Shown: positions 1-6,480, counted from the first letter of the stretch. The stretch is DNA of 9,619 nucleotides from an uncultured Dialister sp. (GCA_900543455.1 UQRR01000077.1:1-9619); one strand, 5' to 3'. The notes: a model not told the origin generated them from the sequence alone. Numbers and translations: made by a program.

Positions 1-207
1 CCTTAAATAGCTCGCTATTCGCGTCAGATGATTCCTTGCTCTGTATAAAAATCCAAGAATGAAATCAGACAACGATTTAATCAGTGTTTCCTTAGAAGGA
101 AGAGCATACAGCACTGCCAAACGGGGACGGAAAATACCTGCGGGCAGCCTGTCAGGCATATGCCTTAGGGTCGCCTTTCCTTCATAATAAATTTCTCATT
201 TTCCCCC
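1..207. other. Non-coding leader upstream of groES promoter
   Basis: I see no convincing gene here. The frame open from the left edge stops near base 60 and the other frames close quickly. The stretch holds a small hairpin (TTCCT at 88-92 with AGGAA at 97-101) and a short palindrome, GGCATATGCC, at 155-164. It also holds one copy of a 21-nt motif (75-95) that recurs at 6151-6171. No RNA gene is recognisable. It may be the 3' flank of a gene to the left or an old insertion scar; the sequence does not decide. Confidence 0.5.
75..95 (+). repeat. 21-nt dispersed motif, copy 1 (core AATCAGTGTTTCC)
   Basis: The core AATCAGTGTTTCC at 79-91 is identical to 6155-6167, and the surrounding 21 nt match 18 of 21 positions. 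Here it lies about 110 nt upstream of the groES -35 box, followed by a small TTCCT/AGGAA hairpin. The reverse complement (GGAAACACTGATT) has the look of an insertion-sequence terminal repeat, but no transposase is near, so its nature is unknown. Confidence 0.45.
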
Positions 208-236
208 TTGCATTTCTGACTGAAGTTATGTATTAT
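208..236 (+). promoter_or_regulatory. Predicted sigma-A promoter of groESL
   Basis: TTGCAT (208-213) and TATTAT (231-236) are separated by 17 nt and match the housekeeping -35/-10 consensus well. The start of transcription would fall near 243, just before the CIRCE operator. HrcA bound there would therefore block initiation or early elongation. This is the usual layout for groESL in Firmicutes. The boxes are seen; the start point is inferred. Confidence 0.75.
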
Positions 237-247
237 ATAAAAGTAAG

Positions 248-274
248 TTAGCACTCGAGATGAGTGAGTGCTAA
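248..274. promoter_or_regulatory. CIRCE operator (HrcA binding site)
   Basis: Two 9-nt arms, TTAGCACTC (248-256) and GAGTGCTAA (266-274), form a perfect inverted repeat around a 9-nt spacer. This is exactly the CIRCE consensus. HrcA, the heat-shock repressor whose folding depends on GroEL, binds this element in Firmicutes. The site lies between the predicted promoter and the groES ribosome binding site, so groESL should be derepressed by heat or unfolded protein. hrcA itself is not in the window. Confidence 0.97.
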
Positions 275-295
275 TAGTCCAAAGGAGGAATAGAA

Positions 296-577
296 ATGTT
301 AAAACCATTAGCAGATCGTGTTCTTGTTAAAGTAGATACCGAAGAAACGCAGACCAAAGGCGGCATCCTGCTGCCGGATACAGCACAGAAAAAATCTCAG
401 AAAGGCGAAGTCATCGCTATTGGCTCCGGCAAAATGCTCGACAACGGCACCCGCGTACCGTTTGAAGTCAAAGTGGGCGACAGAGTCCTCTTTGCAAAAT
501 ATTCCGGCGTGGATATCGAAGAAAATGGACAGAAATTCCTGCTTCTCTCCGAAAGAGACGTACTGGGGATTCTGTAA
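296..577 (+). CDS. groES: Co-chaperonin GroES (Hsp10)
   Basis: This 93-residue protein is the cytoplasmic heptameric lid that caps the GroEL chamber. The normal GroES length and the conserved start MLKPLADRVLVK are present. The mobile loop spans about residues 16-39 and includes the GGILLP segment that docks on the GroEL apical domain. The core has VGDRVLFAKYSG and the C-terminus ends SERDVLGIL. The start ATG has an AGGAGG at 283-288, correctly spaced. groEL follows 95 nt downstream with no terminator or obvious promoter between, so the two are co-transcribed under CIRCE/HrcA control. Confidence 0.97.
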   Translation: MLKPLADRVLVKVDTEETQTKGGILLPDTAQKKSQKGEVIAIGSGKMLDNGTRVPFEVKVGDRVLFAKYSGVDIEENGQKFLLLSERDVLGIL

Positions 578-672
578 TCAAAAAGTATCTGGGAGTCAGG
601 ATGAGCGTTGGTGAATCCTCGGCCCAAGATCTTTCATCGATTGTTTATAGCAAAAACTAGGAGTGACATACA

Positions 673-2295
673 ATGGCAAAGAAAGTTCTTTATAATGAAG
701 AAGCCCGCGCAGCTCTTTTAAGAGGTGTTGACCAGCTGGCGAATGCAGTAAAAATTACTCTGGGACCGAAAGGCCGCAACGTCGTACTCGACAAGAGATT
801 CGGCGCTCCGAACATCGTCAATGATGGCGTTTCCATCGCTCGCGAGATCGAGCTGAAGGATCCATTCGAAAACATGGGTGCGCAGCTGGTCAAAGAAGTC
901 GCTACCAAGACGAATGACGTCGCTGGCGACGGCACCACCACCGCTACCCTTCTCGCACAGTCCATGATCCATGAAGGCATGAGAAACGTAGCCGCTGGCG
1001 CAAACCCGATGGTTCTGAAGAAGGGCATCGAAGAAGCGGTCAAGGTTCTTGTCGAAGAAATCAAGAAAAAAGCCGTACCGGTACAGACCAAAGAAGCGAT
1101 CGCACAGGTTGCGTCCATTTCCTCTGCCGATAAGACCATCGGCGGCCTCATCGCTGATGCGATGGAAAAAGTCGGCAATGACGGCGTCATCACTGTCGAA
1201 GACTCCAAGACCATGGGCACCAGCCTGAAAGTCGTAGAAGGCATGCAGTTCGACCGCGGCTACCTCTCCCCATACATGGTCACCGATCCGGATAAAATGG
1301 AATGTGTCATCGACAATCCGCTGATCCTCATCACCGACAAGAAGATCAATATGCTCCAGGATATGCTCCAGCTCCTCGAACAGGTGGCTAGAAGCGGCAA
1401 GGAACTCGTCATCATCGCTGAAGATGTCGAAGGCGAAGCACTGGCTACTCTCGTAGTGAACAGACTCCGCGGCACCCTGAAATGCGCAGCTGTCAAAGCA
1501 CCGGGATTCGGCGACCGCAGAAAAGCTATGCTGCAGGATATCGCGATCCTGACCGGCGGCACTGTGATTTCTGAAGAAATGGGCCGCACCCTGAACAGCG
1601 CTACTCTGGATGACCTCGGCACCGCGCACCAGATCCGCATCACCAAGGACAATACCACCATCGTCGGCGGCGCAGGCGACAAAGACCAGATCGCAGCCAG
1701 AGTGGCTCAGATCCGTGAACAGTACAAAGAAGCAACTTCCCAGTTCGACAAAGACAAACTGCAGGAACGTCTGGCAAAGATGTCCGGCGGCATTGCTGTC
1801 ATCGAAGTCGGCGCTGCTACTGAAGTAGAAATGAAAGATAAGAGACTCCGCATCGAAGATGCGCTGAATGCGACCCGCGCAGCTGTCGAAGAAGGTATCG
1901 TCGCTGGTGGCGGCACCACCCTGCTCGATATTCAGGATAAACTGGATACCATCGAAGCAGAAGGCGATGTCAAGACCGGTGTGAACCTCGTCCGTCATGC
2001 CATCGAAGCTCCGGTTCGTCAGATCGCTGACAACGCTGGCCTCGAAGGCGCTATTGTCGCTGAAAAGGTCAAAGAAGCTGGTCAGGGCATCGGCTACAAT
2101 GCAGCAGAAGACAAATACGAAGATATGCTGAAAGCCGGCATCGTTGATCCGGCAAAGGTCACCAGAAGCGCACTGCAGAATGCAGCTTCCATCGCAGCTC
2201 TGGTCCTCACCACCGAAGCTATCGTCGGTGAACTGCCGGAAGAAAAACCGGCTATGCCTCCGATGCCGCAGGGCGGTATGGGCGGAATGATGTAA
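673..2295 (+). CDS. groEL: Chaperonin GroEL (Hsp60)
   Basis: This 540-residue chaperonin is the ATP-driven cytoplasmic folding chamber that works with GroES. The equatorial ATP site is visible: TLGPKGRNV at 29-37 and GDGTTTAT from residue 85, with the Asp equivalent to E. coli D87 at position 86. The later VEEGIVAGGGT segment also belongs to the ATP-binding equatorial domain. The C-terminus carries the flexible Gly-Met tail (PQGGMGGMM). Length is as expected and the frame is intact. An AGGAGTGA at 659-666 precedes the ATG. Many codons end in C, as often seen in strongly expressed genes. It is the second gene of the CIRCE-controlled operon and ends just before an intrinsic terminator. Confidence 0.98.
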   Translation: MAKKVLYNEEARAALLRGVDQLANAVKITLGPKGRNVVLDKRFGAPNIVNDGVSIAREIELKDPFENMGAQLVKEVATKTNDVAGDGTTTATLLAQSMIHEGMRNVAAGANPMVLKKGIEEAVKVLVEEIKKKAVPVQTKEAIAQVASISSADKTIGGLIADAMEKVGNDGVITVEDSKTMGTSLKVVEGMQFDRGYLSPYMVTDPDKMECVIDNPLILITDKKINMLQDMLQLLEQVARSGKELVIIAEDVEGEALATLVVNRLRGTLKCAAVKAPGFGDRRKAMLQDIAILTGGTVISEEMGRTLNSATLDDLGTAHQIRITKDNTTIVGGAGDKDQIAARVAQIREQYKEATSQFDKDKLQERLAKMSGGIAVIEVGAATEVEMKDKRLRIEDALNATRAAVEEGIVAGGGTTLLDIQDKLDTIEAEGDVKTGVNLVRHAIEAPVRQIADNAGLEGAIVAEKVKEAGQGIGYNAAEDKYEDMLKAGIVDPAKVTRSALQNAASIAALVLTTEAIVGELPEEKPAMPPMPQGGMGGMM

Positions 2296-2326
2296 TTTCG
2301 CCTGAGCGCCTGAAAGATAAGAAATG

Positions 2327-2368
2327 AAAGATCCCCGCCATCGGGCTGACCGATGGTGGGGATCTTTT
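2327..2368 (+). terminator. Intrinsic terminator of groESL
   Basis: An 18-bp stem (2327-2344 with 2350-2367) contains one G-U pair and encloses a 5-nt loop. It ends in a short T run at 2365-2368. It lies about 30 nt past the groEL stop. The 5' arm begins with three As, so the stem may also work weakly on the opposite strand. Confidence 0.9.
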
Positions 2369-2456
2369 GCGTGCGGGATGGGAGTGAAAATGAGAAAGGG
2401 GGGTGTTTTTTTCCAAATGTAGAAGCGGGAGATGCCTGCATTGTCCATAGAGCCCG

Positions 2457-2486
2457 TTGAACCTGTTCCCGTCCTTATGCTACAAT
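2457..2486 (+). promoter_or_regulatory. Predicted promoter of the rRNA methyltransferase gene
   Basis: TTGAAC (2457-2462) lies 18 nt upstream of TACAAT (2481-2486). A TG one base upstream of the -10 (2478-2479) makes it an extended -10 promoter. It lies after the groEL terminator and about 30 nt before the coding start, so the methyltransferase gene is probably transcribed alone. Confidence 0.65.
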
Positions 2487-2517
2487 CAAAAGAAAAGTTA
2501 CAGAAATGGAGAAGACT

Positions 2518-3738
2518 ATGGAAAATCTGAAGAAAGTCATCATCAGCAAGCGCGCCGAGCTCGCGGCGAAGGGCGGGCACCCGTGGATTTACGGGACGGA
2601 GATCGAGCACGCGGACGAAGGCATTGAGGCCGGCGACATCGTGCGTGTGGAGTCGAAGAAGGGGAAATTCGTGGGAAGCGGGTTCTACAATCCGCACTCG
2701 AAGATCACCGTCCGCATATTTTCAACGAATGCAAATGACACGTTCAATGCTGCTTTCTGGAAGCGGCGCGCGGCGTATGCGGTGGATTATCGCCTGCAGG
2801 TGATGCGGAAGGAAGACTATGACTGCTGCCGCCTGGTTTTCGGGGAAGCGGACCAGCTGCCGGGACTTACGGTGGATCGCTTCGGTGATGTTCTTTCCGT
2901 GCAGGTGCTCTCGCTCGGGATGGAGCGGCACAAGAAGGAATTCTTAGACGGGCTGATTGAAGTCCTTCGGGAGCGTGATCTTCCTGTCTCCTGCGTCTAT
3001 GAAAGAAATGATGTCAAGATCCGTGAGCTGGAGGGGATGCAGCAGTACAAGGGCTTCTATCGCTCTTCGCTGCTGGATCCGGCGGCAGAGAAGACGCTGG
3101 TCGATATCGTGGAGAATGGCATCCGCTATACGGTTGACGTGGAGAACGGGCAGAAGACGGGTTTCTTCCTTGACCAGAAATTCAATCGTCTCGCAGCAGC
3201 GCAGATCGGCAAGGGTCGCCATGTCCTCGACTGCTTCACGCACACGGGCGCTTTCGCACTGAATATCGCCAAGGGCGGCGCAGCGAGCGTGACGGCACTC
3301 GATATTTCCAAAGAGGCGGTCGAGATGACGGCGCACAATGCGAAGCAGAATGGCCTTGCCGTCGAAGCCGTCGAGGCGGATGTCTTTGACTTCCTGACCG
3401 AGCTCGACAAGAAAAAGGATCATAGCTATGATTACATCGTCCTTGACCCGCCCGCTTTTACGAAGTCTGGCAAGACGGTCCATGAAGCTTTCCGCGGCTA
3501 CAAGGAAATCAATTACCGTGCGATGAAGATCCTGCCGCGCGGCGGGTATCTGGCGACCTGTTCCTGCTCGCATTTTATGGGCGAGGAGCTCTTCGTGAAG
3601 ATGGTGAAGGAAGCAGCGCGCGATGCCGGTGTCACGCTTCGCCAGATCGAGTTCCGCCAGCAGGCTCCGGATCATCCGATCCTTATGACCGTGCCGGAAA
3701 CCTATTATTTGAAGTTCTTCCTCTTCCAGATCGTATAA
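2518..3738 (+). CDS. RlmI-type class I SAM-dependent rRNA (cytosine) methyltransferase
   Basis: The 406-residue product belongs to the RlmI/RlmK-like family (COG1092). E. coli RlmI makes m5C1962 in 23S rRNA, which is the likely role here. An N-terminal PUA-type RNA-binding domain covers about residues 1-75, with the family motif HPWIY at 21-25. A linker region carries GLTVDRFG. The Rossmann methyltransferase core has GFFLDQ at 215-220, the SAM-binding motif VLDCFTHTGAFAL at 236-248, and LDPPAFTK at 309-316. The Cys-rich TCSCSHFM near 347-354 probably contains the m5C nucleophile. I chose the ATG at 2518 because GGAGA at 2508-2512 is well spaced for it. The upstream in-frame ATG at 2506 has no clear ribosome binding site and would add four residues. 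The gene is monocistronic by its own promoter and terminator. Substrate position is inferred from the family. Confidence 0.9.
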   Translation: MENLKKVIISKRAELAAKGGHPWIYGTEIEHADEGIEAGDIVRVESKKGKFVGSGFYNPHSKITVRIFSTNANDTFNAAFWKRRAAYAVDYRLQVMRKEDYDCCRLVFGEADQLPGLTVDRFGDVLSVQVLSLGMERHKKEFLDGLIEVLRERDLPVSCVYERNDVKIRELEGMQQYKGFYRSSLLDPAAEKTLVDIVENGIRYTVDVENGQKTGFFLDQKFNRLAAAQIGKGRHVLDCFTHTGAFALNIAKGGAASVTALDISKEAVEMTAHNAKQNGLAVEAVEADVFDFLTELDKKKDHSYDYIVLDPPAFTKSGKTVHEAFRGYKEINYRAMKILPRGGYLATCSCSHFMGEELFVKMVKEAARDAGVTLRQIEFRQQAPDHPILMTVPETYYLKFFLFQIV

Positions 3739-3741
3739 GGG

Positions 3742-3772
3742 AAACGCTCAGCCGAATCGGCTGAGCGTTTTT
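3742..3772 (+). terminator. Intrinsic terminator of the methyltransferase gene
   Basis: A perfect 13-bp stem (3742-3754 with 3758-3770) has a 3-nt loop, AAT, and runs into five Ts (3768-3772). It starts three bases after the stop codon. On the opposite strand the tail is only TTTCCC, so it is a poor terminator for the minus-strand genes facing it. Confidence 0.93.
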
Positions 3773-3780
3773 GATTGGAT

Positions 3781-4042
3781 GGGTTTAGGGTTAGCCCGTG
3801 GGGCGGCTCGTCCACTGATTGTGGATGAAAGCTTCGCATAAATTAGGAATTAGGAATGAGGAATTAGGAATGAAGGTGGCGGCTTCGCCGCAGAGTATAA
3901 ATAGGGCGATGCCCGAAGGCGGTATTCAAGTCACAAGTCACAAGTCACTAGTCACTAGTCACTCCTAATCCCTAATCCCCAATCCCTAGCTACTAGCTAC
4001 TAGTCACCAGTCACCAGTCACAAGTCACTAGTCACTAGTCAC
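3781..4042 (+). repeat. Composite heptamer repeat element, copy 1
   Basis: This stretch between convergent genes is one copy of a modular repeat. In order it holds two GGGTTTA/GGGTTAG units; a core of about 40 bp (3797-3836) with GTGGGGCGG, GTCCA and GATTGTGGATGAAAGC; five AATTAGG/AATGAGG units (3841-3875); the hairpin GCGGCTTCGCCGC (3879-3891); the hairpin GGGCGATGCCC (3904-3914); and a long heptamer tract (3928-4042). The core matches the inverted copy at 6214-6436 at about 36 of 40 positions. The same two hairpins recur at 9491-9527. No coding frame is seen, and no transposase or flanking direct repeat is visible. Confidence 0.85.
3928..4042 (+). repeat. Unbroken 7-nt tandem tract of mixed unit sequence
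   Basis: Reading in steps of seven from 3928 gives AAGTCAC three times, TAGTCAC twice, then TCCTAAT, CCCTAAT, CCCCAAT, CCCTAGC, TACTAGC, TACTAGT, CACCAGT twice, CACAAGT and CACTAGT twice, plus a final CAC. The unit sequence changes several times but the 7-nt register is never lost over 115 nt. The last unit overlaps the stop codon of the minus-strand gene that ends at 4039. Unit count is likely to vary between strains because such tracts slip during replication. Confidence 0.9.
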
Positions 4043-4620
4043 CTTTCCATCCTTTCTTTCAGATAGTCAGTAAAGTTCAGGATGCGTGTCGCTGTCCAAA
4101 GGCCGTTTACGTCTTTTTCCAGCTGCACCTGCCATGTGAAGTCGCGGGCGAGGTCTTTGTCGTGGAGTTTCACATAGGCGATGGCTTTGCCGTCCGCTTC
4201 TTCGATCTTGAAGATATCGGTGAGAGAGAGGGCGGAAGAGCCGGCGTAAGCAGTGAGGGTCTTGACAGGCTTGTCCAAGAGAGACTTGGAGGCCGGGGCG
4301 CCGTCCTTGAATCGGATCTCTGTCTGTCGGATGAGTTCCTTCACGACTTCTTTCTTGATGCTTTTCACGAGGGAGGCGGCGATGGCGTGTTCGGGGAGGC
4401 CGTCGGCCTTGAGCTCGGCGAGCATGTCGTCCAAGGCATAGCTGTAGACTTTGGCGACATCGACGCGTTTGCAGAAGAGATCCCAGTCCTTCTTCTGCAC
4501 GGCCTGCTGGATCTCTCCTGCCGCAAAGGCGGGCGTATTCTGCCAGTACAGGAAGTACCAGCCGCCGACAGCGGCAAGGAGGATCATGAGGGTGATGAGG
4601 AGCTTTTTGAAGATCGACAT
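4039..4620 (-). CDS. Small membrane-anchored protein, DUF2939-like
   Basis: A 193-residue protein with a short basic N-terminus (MSIFKK) and one hydrophobic segment at about residues 7-26. This could be an uncleaved anchor or a signal peptide ending near TPAFAAG (29-35). The rest, presumably outside the cytoplasmic membrane, is mixed alpha/beta. It has an early segment of the type seen in DUF2939 proteins (AVQKKDWDLFCKRVD, 40-54) and a C-terminal strand pair with WQVQLEKDVNGLWTATRI. The DUF2939 assignment is by general resemblance only and the function is unknown. It starts 42 nt after the aldehyde dehydrogenase stop, with AAAGG about 10 nt before the ATG, so the two probably form one transcript. 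Its TGA stop (4041-4039) lies inside the heptamer tract. Confidence 0.75.
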   Translation of the reverse strand: MSIFKKLLITLMILLAAVGGWYFLYWQNTPAFAAGEIQQAVQKKDWDLFCKRVDVAKVYSYALDDMLAELKADGLPEHAIAASLVKSIKKEVVKELIRQTEIRFKDGAPASKSLLDKPVKTLTAYAGSSALSLTDIFKIEEADGKAIAYVKLHDKDLARDFTWQVQLEKDVNGLWTATRILNFTDYLKERMER

Positions 4621-4662
4621 GAAAATGACCTTTCATTAAATAACGGAGGAAGGTACGGATCC

Positions 4663-6084
4663 CTAGTCACCCGTATCGAAGAGGGCTTTCTGCTGGGTGA
4701 ATTCGAGCATGCCATAGATGCCGCCTTCGCGGCCGAGGCCGCTTTCCTTGTAGCCGCCGAAGGGAGCCGCTGTGTCACGCGGGCTGGCATTGATGTAGAC
4801 ATTGCCGGACGCGATGCGATGAGCGAGGGCGATGGCTTCTTCTTTCGGCCCATAGACACCGGCATTCAGACCGTATCGGGTGTCATTGGCGATCCTGACC
4901 GCATCGTCAGTGTCTTTGTAGGTGATGAGACAGAGGACAGGCCCGAAGATCTCATCCTGCGCGATGGTCATATCATTCGTGACATCCGTGAAGATCGTGG
5001 GGCGGATATAGTAGCCGTGATCGGGGCTTTCCGGCAGGCCGCCTGTGAGGAGTTTGGCTCCTTCGGCAAGACCCTTCCGGATGTATTCGCTGATCTTTCG
5101 GTACTGCGCCATGGAGGACACGGGCCCGAGCTTCACATTGTGGTCTGTCGGATCGCCGACGGTATACTCTTTGGCGATGGCGGAGAGCTCTTCTTCGATG
5201 AGGACTTTCTCACTTTCCGGGACCAGCAGGCGGGAGAAGGCGGTGCAGGTCTGGCCGGAGTTCAGGAAGATGCTGTTGAAGCAAAGGCGGATCGGCGCGC
5301 TGTAGTCATGGCTCTTCGAGGGAAGGATCACATAGGGCGATTTCCCGCCAAGCTCAAGGCTGATATGCTTCACGCTTTCCAGCGCCCGTTTGCCGACGGT
5401 GACGCCGCCTGAGGCGGAGCCGGTGAAGGAAATCATGGAGACAAGCGGATGCGAAGAGAGGGCATCGCCCACTTCGCCGCCGCGTCCGGTCACGAGGTTG
5501 AAGACGCCTTTCGGGAATCCTGCTTGTTCAAAGGCATCGGCGAGGAAGTAGGAAGAGAGCGGCGTGTGCTGGCTCGGCTTCAGGATGACGGTATTGCCCA
5601 TCAGCATCGCAGGGATGATCTTCTGTATGACCTGCCCCAAGGGGTAGTTCCATGGGGTGATACATCCGATGACGCCGATCGGTTCGCGATAGGTGGTGGA
5701 AGCCGCCATTTTTTCGACCATGGGGACGTCTGGCGCGAGGTCGATGTAGGACATGGTACGGACGTACTGGTACTCGACCTGCGAGGCCTTGGTGAAGGTA
5801 TACGGCGAGCCGAGCTCCCGGATGGTGATGTCGATGAGGTCATCTTCCTGAGATTTGAAAATGGCAAGGAATTTCTCCATCAGAGCGATGCGGTCGGCGA
5901 GCGGCTTTTTCGCCCAGGCAGGAAAAGCGGCATAAGCGGCTTTGGCGGCTTTGTCTACGTCATCGCCATTCCCCGCCGGAACGCGGGCGAAGATCTCCCT
6001 CGTGGCGGGGTTTTCTACCTCGATGAAATCCCCGGATGCGCCTGGGATCCATTCGCCATTGATATAGAGCTTTTCATAATCCAT
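4663..6084 (-). CDS. NAD(P)-dependent aldehyde dehydrogenase family protein
   Basis: This 473-residue cytoplasmic enzyme of the ALDH superfamily should oxidise an aldehyde to a carboxylate with NAD(P)+. Catalytic features are complete: TPWNYP with the oxyanion Asn at 146, the cofactor-binding Lys of LKPS at 169, and the FTGS loop from about 220. The general base Glu is at 244 in LELGGKSP and the nucleophile Cys at 280 in NSGQTCTAFSR. The C-terminal FGGYKESGLGREGG motif is also present. Substrate cannot be read from the sequence. I chose the ATG at 6084-6082 because AAGGAAGG (6100-6093) sits 8 nt upstream. The GTG at 6093-6091 abuts that site and is too close. The gene leads the minus-strand unit, with a strong promoter and a hairpin in its leader. 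Its TAG stop lies in CTAGTCACC, a single unit of the nearby repeat. Confidence 0.92.
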   Translation of the reverse strand: MDYEKLYINGEWIPGASGDFIEVENPATREIFARVPAGNGDDVDKAAKAAYAAFPAWAKKPLADRIALMEKFLAIFKSQEDDLIDITIRELGSPYTFTKASQVEYQYVRTMSYIDLAPDVPMVEKMAASTTYREPIGVIGCITPWNYPLGQVIQKIIPAMLMGNTVILKPSQHTPLSSYFLADAFEQAGFPKGVFNLVTGRGGEVGDALSSHPLVSMISFTGSASGGVTVGKRALESVKHISLELGGKSPYVILPSKSHDYSAPIRLCFNSIFLNSGQTCTAFSRLLVPESEKVLIEEELSAIAKEYTVGDPTDHNVKLGPVSSMAQYRKISEYIRKGLAEGAKLLTGGLPESPDHGYYIRPTIFTDVTNDMTIAQDEIFGPVLCLITYKDTDDAVRIANDTRYGLNAGVYGPKEEAIALAHRIASGNVYINASPRDTAAPFGGYKESGLGREGGIYGMLEFTQQKALFDTGD

Positions 6085-6105
6085 AGCAAACACCTTCCTT
6101 TAGAC

Positions 6106-6137
6106 AAAAGAGAGCCCCCTTGCGAGCGCTCTCTCCC
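6106..6137 (-). promoter_or_regulatory. Leader hairpin of the aldehyde dehydrogenase transcript (possible attenuator)
   Basis: On the minus strand GAGAGAGC-type sequence (arm 6137-6128) pairs with GCTCTCTTTT (arm 6115-6106). This gives 7 Watson-Crick pairs plus up to three G-U pairs, followed directly by TTTT. It lies between the predicted transcription start (near 6169) and the ribosome binding site, where it could terminate early transcripts. The 5' arm also contains the 8-nt palindrome GAGCGCTC, which offers a competing fold. I see no T-box or known riboswitch signature, so regulation is inferred. Confidence 0.4.
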
Positions 6138-6150
6138 TTGAGATGATGAT

Positions 6151-6171
6151 ATTGAATCAGTGTTTCCCTGG
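6151..6171 (+). repeat. 21-nt dispersed motif, copy 2 (core AATCAGTGTTTCC)
   Basis: This matches the motif at 75-95 in 18 of 21 positions, with 13 identical in the core. It occupies the initially transcribed region of the minus-strand aldehyde dehydrogenase unit, just downstream of its -10 box. It could be an old mobile-element end or a regulatory site shared with the groES region. Confidence 0.45.
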
Positions 6172-6175
6172 CTTT

Positions 6176-6203
6176 ATTATAGCATGAGGGAAGGGGAAGA
6201 CAA
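6176..6203 (-). promoter_or_regulatory. Predicted promoter of the aldehyde dehydrogenase unit
   Basis: On the minus strand TTGTCT (6203-6198) and a perfect TATAAT (6181-6176) are 16 nt apart. TGC directly before the -10 makes it an extended -10. Transcription would start near 6169 and leave a leader of about 85 nt. It lies only about 10 nt from the end of repeat copy 2. Confidence 0.8.
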
Positions 6204-6213
6204 GGGGGCAAAA

Positions 6214-6436
6214 GTGACTGGTGACTAGTGACTGGTAGCCAGTGACTGGTAGCTAGGGATTAGTGGCTGGGGATTAGGAGCCTCGAGTGACTAGTGACTG
6301 AAATGCAACCTTCGGGCATCGCCACCATCTATACTCCGCACCAACATTTCGCATTTCTCATTTCTAATTTCTCATTCGAGCAACGCTTTCATCCACAATC
6401 CATGGACGCCCCGCCCCACGGGTTAACCCTGAACCC
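6214..6436 (-). repeat. Composite heptamer repeat element, copy 2 (inverted)
   Basis: Read on the minus strand this has the module order of copy 1: GGGTTCA/GGGTTAA units, the GTGGGGCGG...GTGGATGAAAGC core (6420-6381), a run of five AAT-type heptamers (6376-6342), GGCGATGCCCGAAGG, then a heptamer tract (6300-6214). The tract reads on the plus strand as GTGACTG, GTGACTA, GTAGCCA, GTAGCTA, GGGATTA and GTGGCTG units. The register holds for 63 nt (6214-6276), then is broken by a 10-nt stretch before two final units. The GCGGCTTCGCCGC hairpin of copies 1 and 3 is reduced to GCGG here. The element sits between divergent promoters. Confidence 0.85.
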
Positions 6437-6455
6437 TTTCTCCCCTATCCCCTCA

Positions 6456-6464
6456 TGGTATAAT
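6456..6464 (+). promoter_or_regulatory. Possible upstream promoter of the cobT/arsAB operon
   Basis: TG-G-TATAAT at 6456-6464 is a perfect extended -10 element. I see no good -35 at the right distance, where only pyrimidine-rich sequence occurs. It begins 20 nt after repeat copy 2, and its start site would fall near 6471, giving a leader of about 65 nt. Confidence 0.45.
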
Positions 6465-6480
6465 GAAAAAGAATCCATGA

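Noticed and set aside
189..200. ATTTCTCATTTT upstream of the groES promoter resembles TCTCATT units of repeat copy 2.
   Set aside because: It is one isolated AT-rich match with no tandem partner or neighbouring module.
578..672. A second promoter or regulator between groES and groEL.
   Set aside because: No convincing -35/-10 pair or hairpin was seen in these 95 nt. A simple co-transcribed gap is the better reading.
718..2697. A very long open frame (659 codons) on the minus strand opposite groEL.
   Set aside because: It is antisense to the clear groEL gene, has no family resemblance, and is a by-product of groEL codon bias.
3781..3794. GGGTTTAGGGTTAG resembles eukaryotic telomere repeats.
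   Set aside because: Only two units occur, inside a bacterial intergenic repeat with many other heptamer types. The match is coincidental to the 7-nt G-rich unit.
3928..4042. CRISPR array.
   Set aside because: Units are 7 nt with no spacers and no 25-40 nt direct repeats, and there are no cas genes.
4162..5412. A 416-codon plus-strand open frame opposite the aldehyde dehydrogenase and DUF2939-like genes.
   Set aside because: It crosses two real minus-strand genes and their intergenic gap, and its sequence is low in recognisable motifs. It is a shadow of GC-rich antisense codons.
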